From NCBI RefSeq assembly GCF_048820975.1, contig NZ_JBMEUF010000002.1, forward strand, positions 124,001-188,000: a stretch of DNA of 64,000 nt, written 5' to 3'. Shown one piece after another: positions 16,806 through 24,901 of this stretch. Made by a program: the position numbers and the translations under genes. Numbering within the stretch: the stretch's first letter is position 1; the number at the start of each line of letters is the position of its first letter. The notes beneath the pieces were generated by a model. It was not told where the DNA came from, ran no database searches, and saw nothing but the letters and a program-made list of their open reading frames with translations. The DNA comes from Glaciecola sp048820975. GTDB lineage: Bacteria > Pseudomonadota > Gammaproteobacteria > Enterobacterales > Alteromonadaceae.

Positions 16806-18497
16806 ATGATTGCCAAGCTTGTACAATCTTTGCGCCTTGCGCTGTCCAAACCTGCTACATCGGTTCAATTATGCCTAATTGGGCTAATGGGCGGCTTAAT
16901 TGCAGCTGTGGTCATCATTGTTTTTCGCTTATGCTTAGCATTCTTACAAATTTCTATATTAGGCGGTATCGGCCAATATAATGCAATCGATAGTTTACAG
17001 CTTTTTGCATTGCCCATAATAGCGGTTGTGTTAATAATTACTATTGCCAAAATGACTGGCTTTAAACATTACCGAATGGGCATTCCTTTCGTCATTCATC
17101 GCTTCAAAGTGTTTTATGGTCATATCCCCTTAGCCACAAGTATTAATCAATTTTTCGGTGGCTTGTTAGCGCTTGCCAGTGGCTTTGTAGTGGGCAAAGA
17201 AGGCCCTACGGTTCATCTTGCTGCCGCGGCTAGTCATTATGTAGGGCGCGGTTTCAAGCTGCCATTTAATAGCTTACGAATACTCGCAGGATGCGGAATT
17301 GCCGCAGGTATAGCTGCTGCTTTTAATACTCCTTTTGCCGCGGTTATTTTTGTGATGGAAGTAGTTATGCGTGAGTATAAAGTCCATATATTCATTCCGG
17401 TAATGCTTGCTGCCGCCTGTGGCTCGGTGCTTACCCGATTAGTGTTTGGTGACGTAACCGAGCTTGCCTTTTTTACTTTTACGGCCATGCAATACTCTCA
17501 ACTACCGCTATTGATAGCCCTTGGTGTCTTCTTAGGAATACTCGCCAGTGTGTTTAACAGGCAGCTTATGCTAACCATGAAGCTATTTAGACCCGTAAGC
17601 ATGACTCGCCGTTTACTACTTGCCGGTTTGTTTACAGGCACTGTTGCATATTTTATGCCCCAAGCCTTAGGCACTGAATTTATTAATATTAACGCCTTTG
17701 TTGAAGGGGCACCGCTATTGGCTGACATTGCAGTTTTATTTGCCGCCAAGTTCGTTTTAGCCCTTATAGCGATATCTTTAGGCGTACCTGGCGGTATTAT
17801 TGGCGCGGTTATGGTTATTGGTATTCTGGCCGGTGTGTTGTTCATGCAGCCTATCAGCTTATTGATTGATACCAGCCTATTAACCGGCAACTATGCGCTG
17901 CTGGGTTTAGCTGGTTTTTTGGCCGCGGTATTACATGCGCCAATGGCTGCAATATCGGCAGTAATGGAGTTAAGCTCTACTCAACAGATTATTTTACCTG
18001 CATTAATAACGGTAGTAAGCGCTTACGTAACATCTAAGCAACTGTGTAAAAACAGGTCTATATTTATTCAACAACTTGAGTATCAAGATTTACCATACAC
18101 CACCACAGCTATTAGGGATGTACTGCAAGACACTGGCGTAATGGCTATTATGCGCCAAGATATGAAAATATTCGATGATAAGCACGACGCTGACATGTTT
18201 GCCTATTTACAAGACAACCCTGCCCATTTAGTGGTATCTGAAAAATTAAATGAAAAAAGCGGTTTACGTGAATGGCAGTTAGTCGATTTAGACGTAAGTT
18301 TACAAGCGAATGCCTACCCAATTACCTTGCACAATATGGAAGAAGTGTCTGATCAAAACACCTTGGCTGAGGTGTATGAATTACTCTACAAAAAACGCCA
18401 AGGTGGCGTGGCTATTTATGGCGATGACCCACAAGTACTTTGCGGAATAATAACTTGGAACATGCTGCACACTTATTTAATGCGGCAACAACACTAA
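16806..18497 (+). CDS. CLC family chloride channel/transporter
   Basis: Membrane protein of about 563 aa with 10 or more helices and a cytoplasmic tail. The gating-glutamate motif GKEGPTVH (130-137) and the following GIAAGIAAAFNTPFAAVIFVME match CLC proteins. GVPGGIIG replaces the usual GxFxP loop. The first anion-site loop reads RMGIP (90-94) where ClcA has GSGIP, so the coordinating serine is absent. The last 150 residues look like a CBS-type pair (RDVLQDTGVMAIMRQ ... GGVAIYGDDP). ATG 16806 is preferred over the earlier ATG at 16731, which would add a non-conserved tail. hemJ follows after 10 bp. Confidence 0.88.
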   Translation: MIAKLVQSLRLALSKPATSVQLCLIGLMGGLIAAVVIIVFRLCLAFLQISILGGIGQYNAIDSLQLFALPIIAVVLIITIAKMTGFKHYRMGIPFVIHRFKVFYGHIPLATSINQFFGGLLALASGFVVGKEGPTVHLAAAASHYVGRGFKLPFNSLRILAGCGIAAGIAAAFNTPFAAVIFVMEVVMREYKVHIFIPVMLAAACGSVLTRLVFGDVTELAFFTFTAMQYSQLPLLIALGVFLGILASVFNRQLMLTMKLFRPVSMTRRLLLAGLFTGTVAYFMPQALGTEFININAFVEGAPLLADIAVLFAAKFVLALIAISLGVPGGIIGAVMVIGILAGVLFMQPISLLIDTSLLTGNYALLGLAGFLAAVLHAPMAAISAVMELSSTQQIILPALITVVSAYVTSKQLCKNRSIFIQQLEYQDLPYTTTAIRDVLQDTGVMAIMRQDMKIFDDKHDADMFAYLQDNPAHLVVSEKLNEKSGLREWQLVDLDVSLQANAYPITLHNMEEVSDQNTLAEVYELLYKKRQGGVAIYGDDPQVLCGIITWNMLHTYLMRQQH

Positions 18498-18507
18498 AGG
18501 ATAAACC

Positions 18508-18933
18508 ATGATTTTGTGGTACAAAGCACTACATGTATTTTTTATGATTGCTTGGATGGCGGGGATTTTTTATTTACCTCGTTTATTTGTGTATAACGCT
18601 GAATCGAGCGTTGACGCGGTAAAAGAGCAACTTAATATTATGCAGCGCCGCTTATGGCTGTTTATTACGCCTTTTGCCATTCTAACATTAGTGTTTGGAC
18701 TATTGACCATTTACGAATATGGTTACGCGTGGTTCAAACTGAGTTTATGGATGCACGTAAAACTTAGCATTGTCATTCTGTTCTATGTTTATCATATATA
18801 CTTGTTTGTATTAGTGAAAAAATTTATTGCGAAGCAAAATACACATAGTCCAAAGTTTTATCGCTTCCTAAATGAAGCGCCCGTTTTAGCGCTTTTAGCC
18901 ATTGTGATATTGGCTATTGTTAAACCCTTTTAA
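18508..18933 (+). CDS. hemJ: Protoporphyrinogen IX oxidase HemJ
   Basis: HemJ oxidises protoporphyrinogen IX in bacteria that lack HemG or HemY. The 141-aa membrane protein begins LWYKALHVFFMIAWMAGIFYLPRLFVYN, in which the early histidine is the family's haem/active-site residue. Four hydrophobic helices follow, with WMHVKLSIV carrying the conserved His-Val-Lys. The last residues overlap the convergent YecA-like gene by 4 nt. Together with hemB this gives two haem-pathway genes in the window, though in separate transcripts. Confidence 0.92.
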   Translation: MILWYKALHVFFMIAWMAGIFYLPRLFVYNAESSVDAVKEQLNIMQRRLWLFITPFAILTLVFGLLTIYEYGYAWFKLSLWMHVKLSIVILFYVYHIYLFVLVKKFIAKQNTHSPKFYRFLNEAPVLALLAIVILAIVKPF

Positions 18934-19559
18934 TCTTGTTTGAAGGTTTCAAATTGGTTAGGCAGGTAAGTTGCTAATTTGCCCGCTAAATCTACGTAAG
19001 TAGTAAGTGTGTCATTTAAACTTTGCGCAATAAGCGGCATGTTTTCACGCAGGGCTTGAGCCTGTTCTAGCGATTTTGCCTCAGCGTCACGCAAGGTTTC
19101 TTTAGGATCCGCAAAAGTGCTAAACATTAATAAGCAATGTTTTAAATCTTTTGCCATTTGCGGTGCCTGTTGTGGGTCTTGTTTTTGCATTTTTCGCCAT
19201 GCTCCTTGCCAAAATTGCTCTCTTGCGCTGTGCGCCATAAGCAAGCCCTTACACCATTCACGTAAGGGCCGGTCTTTTTCAAACTCTCCTGAATACTTTA
19301 CATACTCAGGTATTACAAGGGTGTTGTTATTCATTTGTGCTAGGCAGTGTTTGAAATAATTAAATAGTTCATTGGTGATTTGGTCAGCCTGCGCGGCGTT
19401 TTGAATTTGATTATGTTGTTTTATTACCCACGGTAACCACACATCGGGTAAAGGAATTTCAGGGCAAGCACATGCCCCAACTAAACAACCTTCTACATAA
19501 TACCTAGAGTGTAAAAAAGATACCTCCTGAGGGTTTGCATATAGTTCAGTCAAATTCAT
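18930..19559 (-). CDS. UPF0149/YecA family protein
   Basis: The 209-aa product looks like a UPF0149 (YecA/YgfB) family member: an all-helical fold with motifs around HSRYYVEGCLVGACACPE and LREWCKGLLMAHSAREQFW, where the WCKG/W-F patch is typical. It lacks the C-terminal SEC-C zinc motif of some YecA proteins. The function is not established. A GTG at 19571 would extend it by 4 residues, but the GGAAG box sits too close to that codon and is well placed for the ATG at 19559. Confidence 0.75.
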   Translation of the reverse strand: MNLTELYANPQEVSFLHSRYYVEGCLVGACACPEIPLPDVWLPWVIKQHNQIQNAAQADQITNELFNYFKHCLAQMNNNTLVIPEYVKYSGEFEKDRPLREWCKGLLMAHSAREQFWQGAWRKMQKQDPQQAPQMAKDLKHCLLMFSTFADPKETLRDAEAKSLEQAQALRENMPLIAQSLNDTLTTYVDLAGKLATYLPNQFETFKQD

Positions 19560-19694
19560 TATAAATAGCACTTCCGGAAATTAAACATTTTAAATATCAG
19601 TTATTTATTGTAAAGCAATCTGCGCTTTTCTACATCGCTAATGCGTGTCATGATACTCGTAAATATAAAACATTCAAAGACTTCAAGGAAGCAC

Positions 19695-20909
19695 ATGAAG
19701 CAAGATAGTCAAAACCAAACTAAAGGCGGTTCAAGCGCAGGTGTGCAAGGCTTAATTGTGGCAGCCGCGTTTATAGGCCCGGGCACAATTACCACTGCAA
19801 CATTAGTGGGTGCAAAAACGGGCTATGCGCTTATTTGGCTATTAGTGTTTGCAGTAATAGCCACTTATATATTGCAGGAAATGGCATCTCGAGTTGGCCG
19901 AGTAAGCGGCATGGGGCTGTCGAAGGCTATTATGAGCAGCATCCCGAATAAATGGATTAAAGGCTTAGTTGGCGTCTTAATAATAGTTGCGATAGGCATA
20001 GGCAACGCTGCTTACGAAGGCGGCAATATTACTGGCGCCGCACTAGGGCTAAGTGCAAATGCAGGTGGGGATATCCGAATATGGGCAACCGTAATTGGTT
20101 TAAGTGCATTTTTATTGTTAGTAAGCGGGCAGTACAAATGGGTCGAAAAAACACTTTTAGCATTGGTCATGCTAATGAGCGCCGTGTTCTTATCATTAAT
20201 GATTTATTTAGGTATTAACAGTGATTTGTTTTTAAATGGCTTACTTTTGAAATCGTCAGTTATAGACAATACATCTTTGGCGCTAGCGATAATTGGTACC
20301 ACCATTGTCCCATACAATTTATTTCTACATGCAGGAATGAGTGCACAGAACGCGCAAAATAAAGCATCGCAAAGTGCAAATAACAAGGCGCTATTTGCCA
20401 GCTTAGGGTTAGGTGGGCTATTAACGTTCGCGGTGCTTTCCAGCTCTGTGTCGGCATTTTTCATTAGCCAAACCCATGTTGATAGCTCAAATATTGCTGC
20501 GCAATTGCAGCCACTATTGGGAAACTATGCAAGTTTATTTTTTGGCATAGGTTTATTTTCGGCTGGATTAACGAGCGCTATCACAGCACCTTTGGCTACC
20601 GCCTATGCAATATCAGGCTTATTTAATTGGCAAACAAATTTACAAGATAAGCGTTTTCTGCTTACCGCATGTACCATTATTGCTTTAGGCACGCTAAGCG
20701 CTAGTATTGGCGCAAAACCACTTAGCCTAATAATGCTAGCACAAACGGCCAATGCCATGTTACTGCCAATATCTGCATTACTATTAGTATGGGTATGTAA
20801 TAAAAAGGCTGTAATGCAAGAGCATACAAATAGTGTTTTCAACAACTTTGCGGGACTATTAGTCATTGTATTGGTTGTGGGGATATCTGCGTATAAGTTA
20901 CTTAACTAA
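19695..20909 (+). CDS. NRAMP family divalent metal transporter, divergent
   Basis: A 404-aa protein with about 11 membrane helices and the LeuT/NRAMP fold (COG1914). The helix-1 motif is GPGT (28-31, in AAFIGPGTITTATLVGAKTG) instead of DPGN. The helix-6 motif is IVPYNLFLHAG (204-214) instead of the MPH form. The metal-coordinating Asp, Asn and Met of Mn/Fe NRAMPs are therefore not conserved. The substrate is probably a metal ion but not predictable. ATG 19695 is chosen because AAGGAAG stands just before it; the frame could be opened at 19641. It is convergent with the histidine kinase (4 bp). Confidence 0.85.
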   Translation: MKQDSQNQTKGGSSAGVQGLIVAAAFIGPGTITTATLVGAKTGYALIWLLVFAVIATYILQEMASRVGRVSGMGLSKAIMSSIPNKWIKGLVGVLIIVAIGIGNAAYEGGNITGAALGLSANAGGDIRIWATVIGLSAFLLLVSGQYKWVEKTLLALVMLMSAVFLSLMIYLGINSDLFLNGLLLKSSVIDNTSLALAIIGTTIVPYNLFLHAGMSAQNAQNKASQSANNKALFASLGLGGLLTFAVLSSSVSAFFISQTHVDSSNIAAQLQPLLGNYASLFFGIGLFSAGLTSAITAPLATAYAISGLFNWQTNLQDKRFLLTACTIIALGTLSASIGAKPLSLIMLAQTANAMLLPISALLLVWVCNKKAVMQEHTNSVFNNFAGLLVIVLVVGISAYKLLN

Positions 20910-20913
20910 TTAA

Positions 20914-21624
20914 TTACTTGCGTTCTAAAAATAAACTTATTCTTAAGCCAGTATAAGGCGCTTCGCCCAAGCTTACATTCATGTGCCCGCCTAATAATTC
21001 ACTTATACGGTGAAGCTTGCTAAAACCCATTCCGCAATGGTCGTGACTACAAGCTAGGCTTGATTGAAAAGGTCGTTGAATAGTATTGAGCTTTTCAGTC
21101 GTAATTGAGCAGCCATTATCTTCACACACAAGCACATGATGTGTAGCTGTGGCTTGGTATCGCACTTGACACTTAAGACCAATATTACTCGGTGTGTTAC
21201 TCGCCAACTGTGCATGCTGTTTAATATTAGAAAAGACTTCTTGATAAAACATCAAGATTAACTCGGAGCTTGAATGAATAATAGGAAATACATCGTATTC
21301 TATCTCTAGATTTAACTCCCCGCTTCCGGTTCGTTTAGCGGCTTCCTCTTTCATCGCACACTTCATGAAGATTTCATTGATATCACAAGCTGTGAACTCA
21401 TATTCGCAATCAAATAGTTGCGCATAATCTCTGAATGCATGTAGTTTGTGCTGTGCGCTTGAACACTCCATTACAACAAGCGATAGCCAATTACGGGCTT
21501 TGTCGTCTAATGCGCAAGAGTATTCTTTATCTAGCAAGTTAAGTAGTGAGGCACTCACACCTATTGACCCGTTAACATCGTGATATAGCGTTTTAAAGAC
21601 GCCTTTTAATTTTCTTTCATCCAT
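20914..21624 (-). CDS. Soluble histidine kinase without sensor domain
   Basis: The 236-aa protein consists only of a DHp-like helical hairpin and a HATPase_c domain. The putative phospho-acceptor is His15 in TLYHDVNGSIG. The ATP-lid motifs are EVFSNIKQHA (N box), CEDNGCSI (G1) and CGMGFSKLHRISELLGGHM (G2). There is no membrane segment, PAS or HAMP, so input must come from a partner. It lies 16 bp after the CheB-CheR-REC fusion and is co-oriented with it. That fusion ends in a receiver domain, so it is the most likely phosphorylation partner (inference). Confidence 0.82.
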   Translation of the reverse strand: MDERKLKGVFKTLYHDVNGSIGVSASLLNLLDKEYSCALDDKARNWLSLVVMECSSAQHKLHAFRDYAQLFDCEYEFTACDINEIFMKCAMKEEAAKRTGSGELNLEIEYDVFPIIHSSSELILMFYQEVFSNIKQHAQLASNTPSNIGLKCQVRYQATATHHVLVCEDNGCSITTEKLNTIQRPFQSSLACSHDHCGMGFSKLHRISELLGGHMNVSLGEAPYTGLRISLFLERK

Positions 21625-21640
21625 GATGTATCACGATATT

Positions 21641-24600
21641 TTATTTCCCTTCAATAGTATTAGACTCATTTTCAATCAGTTCCTCAATATGCAAGTCAAT
21701 TTGGTGACGGCGAATAGCGTAGCGGATACTTCTATCTAAAAGAGCTGGAGAAAGTTCATCTTTGTCGATTAAATCAAGTGCACCATGTGATAGCAATAAT
21801 GGCGTTAACTCATCTGATTTATCCCCTGTTATCACTATGACAGGAACAACAATTTCTTTGTGGGTCAAACCATCAATCAGGTTTAAAGCGGTTTCATCCT
21901 TAAGATAATAATCGCAAATACAGATATCAATATCGTTCTTTCTAATAAGCGAGAATGCTTGTTTTACATTACTGCACTTAAAAATGTTAATTTGATACTC
22001 ATTAATTTGTGACAGTTGGCTTTCAAGTAATTCTAGGTACGCCGCACTATCATCTAAAATAATCACATTTAATTGCTGTGTAAAAGGCTTTGTATCTAAA
22101 ATTTCTAGCGCATTGTTTATACTTGAGCGTAATTGCTTATAAGCAACGACCATCCCTAGTTCCATATAGCGAACTCTAGAAATATCTAAAAACGTAATAG
22201 CAACGCCTTTAGAGCGCGACACATCACTATAGTTGTATGAGTTTATTGAAATACGTAAAAGTTTTTTGTCTTTTAACGTAATCTCCTTCTCAATAGACTT
22301 TGTAGTACTAAGCACAGTGGCAACATCAACTAACATGGTGTCATATTCAATATTATTTGAAATATGGTGAAGTGGCCTACTTATATCCGCTTCTTGCAAA
22401 TTTATGTATGTTTTAACGGCTTCGGTGTATCGGCGAATAAGTAATTTATCATCAACAAATATGATGCCTATTTTTGACAAACCAAGTACTTCGTCTAAGT
22501 CACCATTTGCCTGTGAAATTTGTACAATTTTTTCTTGATATTCAGAGTTAACGGTATATAACTCTTCGTTGACTGACTGTAACTCTTCATTGGTACTTTG
22601 GAGTTCTTCATTGGCCGACATTAACTCTTCATTGGCCGATTGCAACTCCTCGTTAGTCGTCTCTAACTCTTCTACCGTAACTTGTAAGTGCTCTTTGTTA
22701 TACTTCAGTTCAAGCTCTAAGTCAGCAATTCTTTGACGAGCTTGCTCACTTACGTCAAATTTTTCAGACGAATTTTTGATGCCTTTTGAGTCTGACTTAA
22801 CAGTATCAAATAACACCCAATAATAACCGGGAGAACTCACTAGATCATGTTCTTTAATGTATCTAGCACGTAGGTCGAAGTTGACGAGATCTTCTCTACC
22901 TTGTGTTGTCATGCCTGTATAGCAAACTTCCTCGCCACTATATTTAGCCCGCTGTAATGCCGACGATACCGCTATACTAATATCTTCGTTGACCATGTCC
23001 TTTATTAAGGTACTAATTCGACCAGGCGGTAAACGCCTCACATAAGGCGTTGTATCACCGTATACATGTATAGCTTGATACTCATCGTTAAGTAGGATGC
23101 AAGGTGCCACAAACTCACTGATTAAAGCATCATTAACAAAACCCAAGCCTCCAACGGAATTGCTGTTACCTTTATAACTTTTCATCAAATCAGAAACTGA
23201 TGGCATCGAATGATTGTCTTTGCGACTAGCTTTTGGTGAATCAGAAGTCGAAGAACTGAGTGGTAACTTAACATCTCCAGTTTTCATAAATATTTTTTGT
23301 CGCTCGTTCACCGCGTTAAAATGAACCGACAAATCGCCTAAATTTTCAGACGATCCTAAAAACAAATACCCCAGCTTATTTAGGGCAAAATGAAATGAAG
23401 ATAGCACTCGCTGCTGCGCATTTGGCTTAAGATAAATCAATGCATTTCTACAGGACACAAAATCAATATTTGAAAACGGCGGGTCAATAAGCATGTTGTG
23501 GGTTGCAAAAACAACACTATGGCGAATCTTTTGAGAAACTTGATACCCACCCGTATTCACTTTAACAAAGTGGCGTTTTAATAAATTAGAGTTTATGTCG
23601 TTTTCTATGTCTGCACTGTAAAATCCCGCACTCGCTTCAGCAATAGCATCTGCATTAACGTCAGTCGCAAACACTTTTACTTCTTGCTCTATACCTTGCT
23701 TGCGAATTTCTTCTTCAAACATTATGGCAATAGAATATGCCTCTTCTCCAGACGAGCACGCCGCCACCCAAGCGCGAATTACTTTTTGAGAAGATGATTC
23801 GCTAACAATTTTGGGAATTACGAAGTCCTTTAAATACGTAAAAGCTTCAGTATCGCGAAAGAATCGAGTCACACCAATAAGCAACTCTTTGCCTAATACC
23901 TCTACTTCGTATGAGTCTTTAAAAAGCAAAGTAAGGTAATCTTGAAGCGAGGTGAGCTGCTTAATTGTCATACGCCGTTCAATACGACGCGTAATGGTAG
24001 CTGCCTTATATTTAGAGAAATCAATATCACTTTTAAGACGCAAAATATCGAATATTTCGGCCATTAAATCTTGAGTGACTAAATTACTATCCGATGTAAT
24101 TTCGGTTTGACCACTCACTAGTGGATGCTGAATATATGAAGCTAGTTGTTTGCCCATTTCTTCGGGGCGCAAGATTAAATCCACTATACCCGTGTTGATT
24201 GCACTATTTGGCATGCCATCAAATTTAGCACTATCAGGCTCTTGAGCAATCACTAATGCGCCTGCTTCCTTTAGGGCTTTTAGGCCACGCGTACCGTCCG
24301 AACCGGTTCCTGACAGTATAATCCCAATCGCTCTATGTTGTTGATCTTCAGCGAGCGACCTAAAAAACACATCAATAGGTAAACTTAAGCCCGTTTCAGG
24401 AATTTTATCAGTAAGGATTAATTCACCTTGGGCAACAATCATACTCTTTTTAGGAGGTAGCAAATAAATAGTATTGCGCTTTGTGAGCACTCCATCAGTT
24501 ACGTTTTCAATTTGCATTTGTGTATGTTTACTCAGTAATTCAAGCATCATACTTTTAAAGTCAGGTGACAAATGTTGGACAATCACAAAGCAAGCGCCTG

Positions 24601-24715
24601 TATCAACAGGTAAGTTCTGTAGGAGGGTTTGCAGAGCTTCGAGTCCGCCTGCGGAAGCACCAATTCCTATATAGTGACTGGGTATACCAACATCTTTATC
24701 TTCTGACTTGTCCAT
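21641..24715 (-). CDS. CheB-CheR-PAS-REC fusion chemotaxis-type hybrid protein
   Basis: A 1024-aa cytoplasmic protein. Order: CheB methylesterase domain (about 10-195) with triad Ser21 (GASAGG), His48 (VQHLSP) and Asp140 (GTGSDGT); CheR methyltransferase (about 215-475) with FFRDTEAF, AACSSGEEAYSIA, ATDVNADAI and SCRNALIYL; a PAS-like segment (about 530-640); a coiled coil built from heptads of TNEELQS/SANEELM/SVNEELY; a second PAS (about 745-850); and a C-terminal receiver domain (882-1015) with Asp888/889, phospho-acceptor Asp935 (CICDYYL) and Lys985. Such fusions occur in complex sensory systems in many proteobacteria. The receiver and the adjacent orphan kinase suggest a local phosphorelay. 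No CheA, CheW or other che genes are adjacent. Confidence 0.93.
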   Translation of the reverse strand: MDKSEDKDVGIPSHYIGIGASAGGLEALQTLLQNLPVDTGACFVIVQHLSPDFKSMMLELLSKHTQMQIENVTDGVLTKRNTIYLLPPKKSMIVAQGELILTDKIPETGLSLPIDVFFRSLAEDQQHRAIGIILSGTGSDGTRGLKALKEAGALVIAQEPDSAKFDGMPNSAINTGIVDLILRPEEMGKQLASYIQHPLVSGQTEITSDSNLVTQDLMAEIFDILRLKSDIDFSKYKAATITRRIERRMTIKQLTSLQDYLTLLFKDSYEVEVLGKELLIGVTRFFRDTEAFTYLKDFVIPKIVSESSSQKVIRAWVAACSSGEEAYSIAIMFEEEIRKQGIEQEVKVFATDVNADAIAEASAGFYSADIENDINSNLLKRHFVKVNTGGYQVSQKIRHSVVFATHNMLIDPPFSNIDFVSCRNALIYLKPNAQQRVLSSFHFALNKLGYLFLGSSENLGDLSVHFNAVNERQKIFMKTGDVKLPLSSSTSDSPKASRKDNHSMPSVSDLMKSYKGNSNSVGGLGFVNDALISEFVAPCILLNDEYQAIHVYGDTTPYVRRLPPGRISTLIKDMVNEDISIAVSSALQRAKYSGEEVCYTGMTTQGREDLVNFDLRARYIKEHDLVSSPGYYWVLFDTVKSDSKGIKNSSEKFDVSEQARQRIADLELELKYNKEHLQVTVEELETTNEELQSANEELMSANEELQSTNEELQSVNEELYTVNSEYQEKIVQISQANGDLDEVLGLSKIGIIFVDDKLLIRRYTEAVKTYINLQEADISRPLHHISNNIEYDTMLVDVATVLSTTKSIEKEITLKDKKLLRISINSYNYSDVSRSKGVAITFLDISRVRYMELGMVVAYKQLRSSINNALEILDTKPFTQQLNVIILDDSAAYLELLESQLSQINEYQINIFKCSNVKQAFSLIRKNDIDICICDYYLKDETALNLIDGLTHKEIVVPVIVITGDKSDELTPLLLSHGALDLIDKDELSPALLDRSIRYAIRRHQIDLHIEELIENESNTIEGK

Positions 24716-24901
24716 ATTATATTTCTATTTTTTGAAAGGGCTTAAAATATATGCTTGAGTGTAACGTATTTATGATAGTTGTAGTTAAATTTTATATATA
24801 GGCTTGTAAAAAGACGCCTGTTAGTACAAAGTAATCGCTGTGGTGGAATTTTATACAATAATTGAATTCCAAAATTATGTTCGCGTAACGGAAAACTGCC
24901 T

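Noticed and set aside
22540..22690. Tandem repeats in the DNA of the CheB-CheR fusion
   Set aside because: They encode heptads of the coiled coil (NEELQS units) typical of this protein family. They are not a DNA-level repeat element or CRISPR.
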